From contig CAYFPI010000003.1 of NCBI GenBank assembly GCA_964344985.1, positions 1 through 64,000 of the forward strand: a stretch of 64,000 nucleotides of DNA. The letters are read 5' to 3'. This document shows positions 1 through 6,799 of this stretch, piece by piece; position 1 is the stretch's first letter; every line of letters begins with the position of its first letter. The position numbers and the translations under genes are program-made. Origin of the DNA: Thioglobus_A sp964344985. Lineage in GTDB: Bacteria > Pseudomonadota > Gammaproteobacteria > PS1 > Pseudothioglobaceae. Under the pieces are notes generated by a model. The model was not told where the DNA came from. It saw only the letters and a list, made by a program, of their open reading frames with translations, and searched no databases.

Positions 1-58
1 TATAAAATTTTGCTTGCGATTATTAGAAAAGAGCCGCTTAAGTTGTCTTGACCCATAT

Positions 59-559
59 TTAATTAATTAATTTTCCGTTTTTAAAGTGTTGTTTTTTAAT
101 GACACCGCCTTTTTTATCCCACCAGATAGATTCGCCATCGAGTTGATTGTTTTTGTAGTTGTACTGTTTTAGTTTTTCACCACTAGAAAAATACCAAGTA
201 CTTGGTCCATTTAACACACCATTGGTGTGGGTAGATTCAAATTGTTTGTTGCCATTTTTTCGCCAAAATGTGCTTTTTCCATGTTCTTTGCCGTGTTCCA
301 AATAGGCTCGAAAATCTTTAGATCCATCCGCCTTATAAAACATTGACTCACCATGTTCTTTGCCGTTTTTATATTGAGATTGTCTAATAATTTGTCCGTT
401 TTTATGATGAGTAATAACTGTACCAGTAAATAGCTCAGAGCTGCCTTTTTTGTAAATGGTGCCGTTAATACTAACAGTGTCATCTGCATTGATAGAACTC
501 TGCTTGGCGCATGAGGATATCAATACGCTAAGCACTAATAGTAGTGCAAGTTTACTCAT
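59..559 (-). CDS. MORN_2-repeat lipoprotein
   Basis: About 166 residues. The start at 559 is chosen because it opens directly into a lipoprotein signal peptide (MSKLALLLV...LISSC), with the lipobox cysteine near residue 17; a longer in-frame start at 625 would run back into tatA. The mature part is a chain of roughly five 23-25 residue repeats of the form NG...G....Y..G, read as MORN_2 (YwqK-like) repeats. Seen: signal peptide, repeats, and a position 16 nt after tatA, suggesting cotranscription. Family members are often surface or periplasmic proteins of unknown role, and some are labelled YwqK-type antitoxins. I infer an outer-membrane or periplasmic lipoprotein. No Shine-Dalgarno is obvious, so translation may be coupled to tatA. 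Confidence 0.8.
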   Translation of the reverse strand: MSKLALLLVLSVLISSCAKQSSINADDTVSINGTIYKKGSSELFTGTVITHHKNGQIIRQSQYKNGKEHGESMFYKADGSKDFRAYLEHGKEHGKSTFWRKNGNKQFESTHTNGVLNGPSTWYFSSGEKLKQYNYKNNQLDGESIWWDKKGGVIKKQHFKNGKLIN

Positions 560-575
560 GGAAAAAGTTAAGTAT

Positions 576-755
576 TTAGGCTTTTTTATCAGACATAGGT
601 TTGGCACCAGTTGAGGATTGCTCATCCTTCATAGAATTTTTAAAACCCTTGATGGCGCCGCCTAAATCACCACCAATATTTTTGAGTCGTTTACCACCAA
701 AAATTAAAAGTACAATTACAAGAATAATAATCAGTTCAAATGGTCCTGGCATCAT
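576..755 (-). CDS. tatA: Sec-independent translocase subunit TatA
   Basis: A 59-residue protein read by hand on the minus strand. It starts MMPGPFELIIILVIVLLIFG, followed by GGKRLKNIGGDLGGAIKGFK. This is the standard TatA layout: short periplasmic N-terminus, one transmembrane helix, an FGGKRL hinge, an amphipathic helix, then a charged tail. An AGGAAA Shine-Dalgarno lies about 9 nt before the ATG. TatA oligomers form the pore of the twin-arginine pathway, which exports folded cofactor-bearing proteins such as Rieske and molybdenum enzymes. tatB and tatC are not in the window; the gene downstream on the same strand is a lipoprotein. TatE would look the same at this length. Confidence 0.9.
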   Translation of the reverse strand: MMPGPFELIIILVIVLLIFGGKRLKNIGGDLGGAIKGFKNSMKDEQSSTGAKPMSDKKA

Positions 756-805
756 AATTTTTTTTCCTATTTTTTATATCGAAATTAAGTTGATTTTAAC
801 AAGAT

Positions 806-830
806 AAAATTAGCACAATGTGCTTATTTT
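806..830. repeat. Imperfect inverted repeat between tatA and tpm
   Basis: AAAAT-t-AGCAC-aat-GTGCT-t-ATTTT forms two 10-base arms with one T/T mismatch and a 3-base loop. It lies in the 166-nt divergent gap between tatA (minus) and tpm (plus). It could be an operator for either promoter or a weak terminator. Nothing in the sequence decides which. Confidence 0.4.
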
Positions 831-921
831 ATAAGGACTTTGAGAAGATAACATGGGTTAATTTTTTCATCTTAATAATTGTAAAATATCAGCAATATTT
901 TTTTTAAATTATCTTTTAATT

Positions 922-1572
922 ATGACAAATTGGATACAACGTTGGGAGATGGGAAAAATTGGCTGGCATCGAGACCAGCCCAATACTAAGTTGATTGAAT
1001 TTATAGATTGTTTGGCTTTGCAACAAGGTGAGCGTGTGTTTGTGCCGCTTTGCGGAAAAAGTGCGGACATGTTGTATTTATTAGAACAAGGGTATCAAGT
1101 ACTTGGAGTGGAGTTGAGTTCGCTAGCAATCGAGCAATTTTTTAAAGAAAACGACATTGAATTTTCTTTAAAAAAGACAGGCAAGTTTAATATTTATTAT
1201 GCAGATAATATTCAAATTTATTGTGGTGATTTTTTTAATCTGTCTAATCAAGATTTGAAAGAGGTTGTTGCAGTGTACGATAGAGCTTCATTGATTGCAC
1301 TAGACTCAGATTTAAGGGCGAAATATGCGCAACATTTATACTCTATAATAGCAACAGGTTGTCGGATGCTATTATTAACATTAAACTATCCACAATCACA
1401 AATAAGCGGCCCACCTTATGCAGTTAATAAGAATAAAGTGGAGTTACTTTATAAAAATGGGTTTGAATGTCGTCAGTTGCAGTGTTTTGATGATATCGAT
1501 AATGAACCTAAGTTTCAGCGTGCAAACGTTGATTTTATTGAAAAAGCAACTTATTGTTTGCGAAAAAAATAA
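922..1572 (+). CDS. tpm: Thiopurine S-methyltransferase family protein
   Basis: 216 residues, the usual length for bacterial TPMT. The N-terminus NWIQRWEMGKIGWHRDQPN is the family signature (W..RW..G..GWH). It is followed by a class I SAM-binding motif, VFVPLCGKSADMLYL, and by GVELSSLAIEQFF. Known members are SAM-dependent methyltransferases that act on thiopurines in vitro and on selenium and tellurium species in Proteobacteria; the physiological substrate here is unknown. It is cytoplasmic and monocistronic or first in a run with the cold-shock gene 9 nt downstream. There is no strong Shine-Dalgarno before the ATG. Confidence 0.92.
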   Translation: MTNWIQRWEMGKIGWHRDQPNTKLIEFIDCLALQQGERVFVPLCGKSADMLYLLEQGYQVLGVELSSLAIEQFFKENDIEFSLKKTGKFNIYYADNIQIYCGDFFNLSNQDLKEVVAVYDRASLIALDSDLRAKYAQHLYSIIATGCRMLLLTLNYPQSQISGPPYAVNKNKVELLYKNGFECRQLQCFDDIDNEPKFQRANVDFIEKATYCLRKK

Positions 1573-1581
1573 GAGGGAGAA

Positions 1582-1914
1582 ATGGCTAAACAAGTAAAAG
1601 GAACGGTGGCACAATTCGGCACCAAAGGGTATGGTTTTATTACCGGCGATGATGGCGAAAAATACTTTGTTCATCAAAAAAATATTTTTAATAAATCACG
1701 TTTAAAGTCAAATACACGTGTGGTATTTAATGCAGAGAGCTCTGAGAAAGGATTAGTGGCAACTAATGTTGAACTAGAAGGTGGTAAGAGTAAATCAACA
1801 AAAGCCAGCTTAAATAGTTTATCAGATGGCGCAATTAAAGGTATGTTTGCTGTGCTATTTATAATGCAAGCTGTAGTGATCTACAAGGTGTTTTTCGCAA
1901 CCGTAGCGAGCTAA
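1582..1914 (+). CDS. Cold-shock-domain protein with C-terminal membrane helix
   Basis: 110 residues with a strong GAGGGAGAA Shine-Dalgarno. Residues 4-68 form a cold-shock (OB-fold) domain with RNP-1-like KGYGFIT and RNP-2-like KYFVHQKNI motifs. After a Ser/Lys-rich linker, residues about 86-107 form one hydrophobic helix (GMFAVLFIMQAVVIYKVFFA). Free cold-shock proteins are about 70 residues and soluble, so this looks like a membrane-tethered nucleic-acid-binding protein. Larger relatives join a CSD to a multi-helix DUF1294 domain; this one has only a single helix. Its stop overlaps the next start by one base, so the two genes are probably translationally coupled. Confidence 0.85.
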   Translation: MAKQVKGTVAQFGTKGYGFITGDDGEKYFVHQKNIFNKSRLKSNTRVVFNAESSEKGLVATNVELEGGKSKSTKASLNSLSDGAIKGMFAVLFIMQAVVIYKVFFATVAS

Positions 1915-2519
1915 TGAAAAAACTACTAGCATTAATCTTTTTACCATTATTCTTAAGTGGATGTTTATCCACCCCGGCAGTAACGGTTAATAACATTTGT
2001 CACTTGATGGATGAAGAGGTTAGCTGGTATCGCTCAGTTAAAGCAGCTGAGAAAAAATACAACTCTCCTGCGCACGTAGCGCTGGCTATTATGTACCAAG
2101 AGTCGCATTTTGCCTCTGATGCCAAACCGCCAAGAGAGAAGCTTTTTGGCGTGGTTCCATGGTTTAGACCAACCAGTGCTTACGGGTTTGCTCAAGCTAC
2201 TGATGAAACTTGGGAATGGTATCAGTTAAAAACTGGTAATCATAATGCTGATCGTGATGATTTTGATGATGCTTCTGACTTTATTGCTTGGTATATTAAG
2301 CAAGCAAGTAACAAATTAGGCATCTCTAAATCAGATGCTTATAATCAATATTTGGCTTATCATGAAGGTCTTGGTGGTTTTAAAAACAAAACATATAAAA
2401 ACAAACCTTGGCTAATGAAAGTAGCTCGAAAGGTTGATGAGAATGCCCAGCGTTATAAGCGCCAACTTAATCAGTGTGCCTCTGAGTTAGACAGTAACAC
2501 TATTTGGAGTCTTTTTTAA
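1914..2519 (+). CDS. Lysozyme-like (SLT) transglycosylase lipoprotein
   Basis: 201 residues. The N-terminus MKKLLALIFLPLFLSGC is a lipoprotein signal with Cys17. The body carries lytic-transglycosylase-like features: ALAIMYQESHF with the candidate catalytic Glu, TSAYGFAQATDETW, and YLAYHEGLGGF. I infer a membrane-anchored peptidoglycan hydrolase acting in the periplasm. It starts in the last base of the cold-shock-domain gene, so the two are likely made together, although no functional link is known to me. It belongs to the small lipoprotein branch of SLT proteins and not to the classical MltA, MltB or MltC types. Confidence 0.8.
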   Translation: MKKLLALIFLPLFLSGCLSTPAVTVNNICHLMDEEVSWYRSVKAAEKKYNSPAHVALAIMYQESHFASDAKPPREKLFGVVPWFRPTSAYGFAQATDETWEWYQLKTGNHNADRDDFDDASDFIAWYIKQASNKLGISKSDAYNQYLAYHEGLGGFKNKTYKNKPWLMKVARKVDENAQRYKRQLNQCASELDSNTIWSLF

Positions 2520-2538
2520 CACTGCTATCTGATTTATT

Positions 2539-2835
2539 ATGTGGATAAAAGTTCTTGATAAGGTGCCCAATGAAGGCACAATGTCTGCCATAGAAGTGCA
2601 AGGTAAAAAGCTATTTGTAAGCATGAGTAATGGTCAGCTGTATTGCGCTGAGAATCGTTGTCCTCATGAAGATATAGAGCTAACACTGGGCTGTTTGAAA
2701 GGTGGTAGTGTAGTATGCTCTTTGCATGGATTTAGCTTTGATTTGGCTACGGGAAAAAGCTCTGATAATGATGTGGATAATATGAAAACCTATCCAGTAA
2801 AATTAGAAAACAACGACATATACATACAATTATGA
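2539..2835 (+). CDS. Rieske [2Fe-2S] ferredoxin
   Basis: 98 residues, a stand-alone Rieske domain resembling the nitrite reductase small subunit or the ferredoxin of dioxygenases. The cluster ligands are visible: Cys41-x-His43 and Cys60-x2-His63 (CPHED... and CSLHG). There is no signal peptide, so it is cytoplasmic. The stop overlaps the start of the following TrpD2-like gene (ATGA). No dioxygenase or nitrite reductase catalytic subunit is adjacent, so its redox partner is unknown. The tight coupling suggests its job is linked to the phosphoribosyltransferase-like protein. Confidence 0.9.
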   Translation: MWIKVLDKVPNEGTMSAIEVQGKKLFVSMSNGQLYCAENRCPHEDIELTLGCLKGGSVVCSLHGFSFDLATGKSSDNDVDNMKTYPVKLENNDIYIQL

Positions 2836-3896
2836 CCTCCACAGAATTAATGAAATCTATTATCCAGCGCATTGCGACTGGTCCAGAGTTAAGTAAAGAT
2901 CTTGACTTTGAGGAAACAAAGGCGGGCATGCAAGCGATTTTGCGTGGTGAGATTGATGACGTGCAATCAGCCATTTTTTTTATCGCCCTTAGAATGAAGC
3001 GCGAAACAGAAGAGGAAAATAAAGGTGTACTGGCTGCAATTTTAGCAGAAAGCGACAAACAACAAGTTGATGTTGATGAGTTAGTAGATTTAGGCGATCC
3101 ATACAGTGGTTACAATCGTTCAATTCCCATCTCAACATTTTTGCCAGTAGTATTGGCAGAGCTTGGCTTGCCGAGCGTTATTCATGGTCTAAATAGCGTT
3201 AGCCCTAAATTTGGTTTAACTCACAGGCATATTGTTCAGGCAATGGGTTTGAGTGTTGATCATTCTACGGCAGATGCCAAAGCAAGGATCGAAAATGATT
3301 CAATTGGTTGGAGTTATATCGATCAAAAGAGCTATTGTAAAGGTTTGCATGATTTAGTACCGCTTAGAGATCGTATTATTAAACGTACAGTTATTAATAC
3401 AGTTGAAACACTTATTGCCCCTTTGAGAGGTAGAAAAACACACAGTGTATTAGGTTATGTGCATAAGCCTTATCCGCCAAAATATGCGGCATTAGTTGAA
3501 GAATCAGGCATGGAAACTGCGTTACTTATCCGTGGTGTAGAAGGTGGGGTTATTCCATCACTTAGACAAAAAGGTTTAATGGTATCGTACGAAGGTACAC
3601 AAGAGATTGATCGTGTTGATATCGAACCAAAATCCTTAGGCATTGAACAAGACATGCGCGCTATTTCCTTCCCTGGAGAGTTGGATGTGCATGATAACAT
3701 TTCTGATCTGGCTAACTACACTGTTAAATTAGGCAAGGACGCTTTAACTGGTGAAAAAGGTATGTTTTATGATGGCTTAGTGTTATCGGCCTCGTTAGTG
3801 CTATGGCATACTAATAAAGTAGCCAAGCTAGAAGATGCTGCGCAGATGGTAAGAGAAGTGCTAAATTCTGGCAAAGCACTAGATAGATTAAAGTAG
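2832..3896 (+). CDS. Anthranilate phosphoribosyltransferase-like protein (TrpD2/YbiB type)
   Basis: 354 residues. The N-terminal helical part (GMQAILRGEIDDVQSAIFFIALRMK) and overall length match the TrpD fold. The canonical PRPP motif GTGGD is replaced by DLGDPYSGYNR, and the KHGNR motif by VIHGLNS, so true anthranilate phosphoribosyltransferase activity is unlikely. Known relatives (TrpD2/YbiB) bind nucleic acid and lack TrpD activity. No trp biosynthesis gene is nearby; the upstream overlapping partner is a Rieske ferredoxin. The last 9 bases overlap the 3' end of the convergent redoxin remnant. Confidence 0.8.
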   Translation: MTSTELMKSIIQRIATGPELSKDLDFEETKAGMQAILRGEIDDVQSAIFFIALRMKRETEEENKGVLAAILAESDKQQVDVDELVDLGDPYSGYNRSIPISTFLPVVLAELGLPSVIHGLNSVSPKFGLTHRHIVQAMGLSVDHSTADAKARIENDSIGWSYIDQKSYCKGLHDLVPLRDRIIKRTVINTVETLIAPLRGRKTHSVLGYVHKPYPPKYAALVEESGMETALLIRGVEGGVIPSLRQKGLMVSYEGTQEIDRVDIEPKSLGIEQDMRAISFPGELDVHDNISDLANYTVKLGKDALTGEKGMFYDGLVLSASLVLWHTNKVAKLEDAAQMVREVLNSGKALDRLK

Positions 3897-4196
3897 TTCG
3901 TTGATTAATTGTTCAGCTGTTTGAATATCAAAAAAACCAACTTCTTGCATGCGAATAATGCCATTTTTATCAATAATGGCAACCTCTGGTGTGCCACGTG
4001 TTTGGTAGCGCTTCATGGTTTCTGGGATGCTTTGTCCTGGTAAAAGTCTATCGCTTCCTATAAGATGGTTAATACCTCTAAGTTTTAAAAATACTTTTAA
4101 TGCAGTAGATGTTTGAATGCTATGACCTTCAAACACTGTGTGGATTGACATAATTTTCAATTGACCATCTTTAATTTGTTGTTGGTATTTTTCTTC
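3888..4196 (-). pseudogene. N-terminally truncated thioredoxin/TlpA-like redoxin
   Basis: The open frame encodes the C-terminal half of a thioredoxin-fold protein. It includes SIHTVFEGH, MKRYQTRGTPEVAIIDKNG with the cis-Pro loop, and VGFFDIQ. The first possible start is TTG at 4160 or ATG at 4151. Family-like sequence (EEKYQQQIKDGQ) continues upstream to a TAG at 4197-4199. The section expected to hold the CxxC active site is missing, and nothing like it is found before the anti-sigma gene. I therefore call it a remnant, though a short protein could still be made. A candidate ECF promoter precedes it. Confidence 0.65.
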
Positions 4197-4210
4197 CTAT
4201 TCATGCATTT

Positions 4211-4237
4211 ATACACAAGAGATTTAAAAAAGTTTCA
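4211..4237 (-). promoter_or_regulatory. Candidate ECF-sigma promoter of the redoxin remnant
   Basis: On the minus strand, TGAAAC (4232-4237) and TGTAT (4211-4215) are separated by 16 nt. The surrounding TTTGAAACTTTTTT is shared with the plus-strand site at 5439-5466. A -35 ending in GAAAC and a -10 containing GTAT are usual for ECF sigma factors. The match is by eye between two sites only. Confidence 0.45.
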
Positions 4238-4253
4238 AATTAATGCAATTAAT

Positions 4254-4892
4254 CTAAGATAATTGAGAGCGATACTCAATGTGAGTAGGTTGTTCCATGG
4301 GCTTGTTAGTGGATTCTATTGAAATAATAGCTTCACCATCTTTAAGTATGTTGGCAATTTTTGGGATTATATTAATGGTTTTGTCACCATCATTTGGCAG
4401 AGTGCTAATAAAGTGAGTGACACCATCTTTTTGCACCCATAAGGCACATACTTCATTTTTACCAACTAACATCGGGCTCACCGAAGCAATAGAAAGTTTG
4501 TGATTGTCAAGATCGGCATTAACTTCCCAGCCAACTTTAGCATTGATAATAGCCATAGAGTATGGATCGGAAACTTGAGAGGTTTGTTGAAATAACATTA
4601 AGCTGCCAAAAGCCAGAAATATAGCTGGTAATACATATATCCACATTCTAAAACGCGAAGCAAGTGTTTCCTGCCAAGATGGTTCTTGTGATTTTATTTG
4701 TTGGCTAATATTGCTCCAAATCTGTTTAGAAGCTTGTCGGTCTAGTGGCGCTTGAAGTTGTAAAGCTGAGAGTTTAAGATGTGCATCTTCAACTTTAGTT
4801 AAGAATTCAGGCGTTAGTTCAATTTGGTCTTTCTCCTCTTGAGTTAAAAGACCTAACGCATATTCATAAGCTAGATTTTCTTGATTAGACAT
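4254..4892 (-). CDS. Anti-sigma factor (RskA-like), membrane bound
   Basis: About 212 residues from the ATG at 4892, preferred over GTG at 4898 because GGAGGG sits 5 nt upstream. Residues 1-80 form a charged helical cytoplasmic part (EYALGLLTQEEKDQIEL is typical of anti-sigma N-termini). It is followed by a transmembrane segment at about 88-105 (YVLPAIFLAFGSLMLF) and a periplasmic domain resembling RskA/anti-sigma-K C-terminal domains. I see no zinc HxxxCxxC motif. It overlaps the sigma gene by 8 nt, the usual sigma/anti-sigma arrangement. It would hold the sigma factor at the inner membrane until a signal arrives. Confidence 0.85.
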   Translation of the reverse strand: MSNQENLAYEYALGLLTQEEKDQIELTPEFLTKVEDAHLKLSALQLQAPLDRQASKQIWSNISQQIKSQEPSWQETLASRFRMWIYVLPAIFLAFGSLMLFQQTSQVSDPYSMAIINAKVGWEVNADLDNHKLSIASVSPMLVGKNEVCALWVQKDGVTHFISTLPNDGDKTINIIPKIANILKDGEAIISIESTNKPMEQPTHIEYRSQLS

Positions 4893-5346
4893 GTACACCC
4901 TCCAAACATTTTTTTAATATGGGCAATGATCGAGACATCCAAGTTTTAACAGTGCTAATTGGAGAACCAGTAGCTTTGGCAATATTATCATAGGTGATTC
5001 CATTAAAGTAAGCCATAAACACTGCATTTCTGGAGTTTTCTTTAAGTTGACCCAAACAATCTTTTAGCTGCTTGTTGGTACTGTTAGCTTCTAAACCATC
5101 TAAAAAATGTATTTGGTTATCTTTGATAATACTTAGTTCAAAATCATCCTGAATAGGTAGCTGATGTTTTCGAACATAATCAATTGCATGGTTTCTAGCA
5201 ATGGTGGACATCCAGGTCATCATGTTGGCCCTTGTAGCGTTATAGGTATCAATTCGATTCCATATCTTTACATATACTTCCTGTAGACAATCTTCAGAAA
5301 GCTCCTTTTTCTTTAATATACGGAGGATGACACCAAAAAGACGCAC
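4885..5346 (-). CDS. ECF-type RNA polymerase sigma factor, 5' end frameshifted
   Basis: Visible product is 153 residues from a GTG at 5346. It has region 2 (SEDCLQEVYVKIWNRIDTY, ANMMTWMSTIARNHAIDYVR) and region 4 (TYDNIAKATGSPISTVKTWMSRS). Region 2.1 is missing from this start, but clear sigma-like codons continue in the same frame up to about 5425 (KTQRAFEKIYKLTS). That frame has no ATG, GTG or TTG above 5346. An ATGATGG at 5431-5437 would join it if the A8 tract at 5423-5430 were one base shorter. The gene is therefore a frameshift, an assembly error, or slippage-dependent. Its partner anti-sigma factor overlaps downstream. Confidence 0.85.
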   Translation of the reverse strand: MRLFGVILRILKKKELSEDCLQEVYVKIWNRIDTYNATRANMMTWMSTIARNHAIDYVRKHQLPIQDDFELSIIKDNQIHFLDGLEANSTNKQLKDCLGQLKENSRNAVFMAYFNGITYDNIAKATGSPISTVKTWMSRSLPILKKCLEGVHV

Positions 5347-5438
5347 GGATGTTAATTTATATATTTTTTCAAAAGCTCTTTGGGTTTTGTTTTGTTGGAT
5401 TTGTTCAAAGTAAAATTCGAGATTTTTTTTCCATCATT

Positions 5439-5466
5439 TGAAACTTTTTTTAAAGTGATGATGTAT
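5439..5466 (+). promoter_or_regulatory. Candidate ECF-sigma promoter of DUF2892-DUF3179
   Basis: TGAAAC (5439-5444) and TGTAT (5462-5466) are spaced by 17 nt. The context TTTGAAACTTTTTTT matches the minus-strand site at 4211-4237. It lies about 60 nt upstream of the DUF2892 start and directly beside the sigma gene's likely 5' end. I infer that the adjacent ECF sigma factor reads both sites. Confidence 0.5.
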
Positions 5467-5525
5467 TGTAAAGTGTAGAAGATAGAAAAAATTACATTTT
5501 GTTAGACGGTATAAAGGGGAAAGCA

Positions 5526-5747
5526 ATGACAGTTGATAAAACAGTAAAGATGATTAGCGGTACAGTGGTAATTATCTCGGTTCTATTAGGGTTAAATGTG
5601 AATGAGGCTTGGTTTTATCTGACTATATTTGTAGGTTTCATGGTGGTTCAATCAGCCTTTACAGGGTTTTGTCCGTGCGAAGGTGTGGCAAAAGTATTTG
5701 GCGCTACAGAGGAGTCTTGTACTTGTGATTATAGTAAAAATAAATAG
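5526..5747 (+). CDS. DUF2892 inner-membrane protein with extra cysteines
   Basis: 73 residues from the ATG at 5526, preceded by AAGGGGAAAG; a TTG at 5499 is less likely. Two hydrophobic helices surround NVNEAWFYLTIFVGFMVVQSAFTGFCP, the DUF2892 (YgaP C-terminal-like) pattern. Unlike the usual short ending, this copy has a CPC motif after the second helix and a CTC motif near the C-terminus. The four cysteines could bind metal or form a thiol pair. It lies just behind a candidate ECF promoter and 8 nt before the DUF3179 gene, so the two probably form one stress-controlled unit. Confidence 0.85.
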   Translation: MTVDKTVKMISGTVVIISVLLGLNVNEAWFYLTIFVGFMVVQSAFTGFCPCEGVAKVFGATEESCTCDYSKNK

Positions 5748-5755
5748 GTGATTTT

Positions 5756-6727
5756 ATGAAAATTAATAAACAATTAAAAAGTGTGGTGGCAATTGTAATT
5801 TTAGCCTTTATAGTTCTAGTAAGTAGCTGTAATGCACAGAGCGGCCCATATAAAAATGGATTTGATTTATCAAATTCCAGTATTCCAGTAGATGAGATAC
5901 TTTCAGGGGGTCCAGGAAAAGATGGCATTCCTGCGATTGACAAGCCTATATTTGTTGCGCAAGATAAGGCTAATTTTATTAAGGATGATGGCCGTGTATT
6001 GGCATTAGAAATTAATGGTGTTGCTAAGGCGTATCCGATTAATATTCTCAATTGGCACGAGATTGTCAATGACAAGATTGGCGATAAAGCTTTTGCCGTT
6101 ACTTATTGCCCATTATGTGGCACGGGTGCGATATTTTCATCAAACATTAAAGGAAAACACTCACGCTTTGGTGTATCAGGCTTGTTGTACAACTCAGATG
6201 TGCTTTTATATGATGATCGTACTGATTCACTTTTTTCGCAAATTTTATCAAAAGCAATTAGTGGGCCACTAGTAGGTGAGAAACTAACACCAATTGCAAG
6301 TAGGCATACCACTTGGGGAAGATGGAAAGAGTTGCATCCTAATACTTTGGTGCTTTCAACAGCAACAGGTTATATTAGAGATTACACTAAAAATCCATAC
6401 GGTGATTATGGGACAAACCGATTGTTGTATTTCCCTGCACCCAGCTCAAGTCCAGATGCTCATAGTTTTCACCCTAAAGAAACGGTTATTGGGCTAGTTG
6501 ATGGTGACCGAATTAAGGCTTATCCATTTAGTGAATTGGATAAAAATGCAAAGTCTAAATTTGTAGATTTGATCAATGGTAAAGCGTATACCATTTTGTG
6601 GGATAGTGAAAATAAGTCAGCTCAAATTCAGACCCAATCTGGTGAAATACTACCCACTATTCAGGGTTTTTATTTTGCTTGGATGGCGTTTTATACCGAT
6701 TCAGAAATATATCGTTCAAAACAATAA
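5756..6727 (+). CDS. DUF3179-family lipoprotein
   Basis: 323 residues. An N-terminal hydrophobic stretch ends in VSSC, giving a likely lipoprotein with Cys25. The rest is a single DUF3179 domain with the hallmark VTYCPLCGTG around residue 116 and NWHEIVND just before. A CPLC pair beside a histidine-rich region suggests metal or thiol chemistry in the periplasm, but no function is established for the family that I know of. It shares a probable promoter with the DUF2892 gene and sits next to an ECF sigma/anti-sigma pair, so an envelope or oxidative stress role is plausible. Confidence 0.85.
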   Translation: MKINKQLKSVVAIVILAFIVLVSSCNAQSGPYKNGFDLSNSSIPVDEILSGGPGKDGIPAIDKPIFVAQDKANFIKDDGRVLALEINGVAKAYPINILNWHEIVNDKIGDKAFAVTYCPLCGTGAIFSSNIKGKHSRFGVSGLLYNSDVLLYDDRTDSLFSQILSKAISGPLVGEKLTPIASRHTTWGRWKELHPNTLVLSTATGYIRDYTKNPYGDYGTNRLLYFPAPSSSPDAHSFHPKETVIGLVDGDRIKAYPFSELDKNAKSKFVDLINGKAYTILWDSENKSAQIQTQSGEILPTIQGFYFAWMAFYTDSEIYRSKQ

Positions 6728-6799
6728 AAAATAATTTTAATTAACAGTTGTAATTATTATTTTAAAGCGTAATATATTGGGAAAATATTCGGGGGAATA

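Noticed and set aside
1..56. Open frame on the minus strand starting MGQDNLSGSF and running off the window edge
   Set aside because: Only 18 codons are visible, there is no Shine-Dalgarno, and no family is recognisable; it starts 2 nt after the lipoprotein stop, so it could be real but cannot be supported.
601..807. Plus-strand open frame opposite tatA
   Set aside because: It is the antisense of a clear TatA coding sequence and has no protein features of its own.
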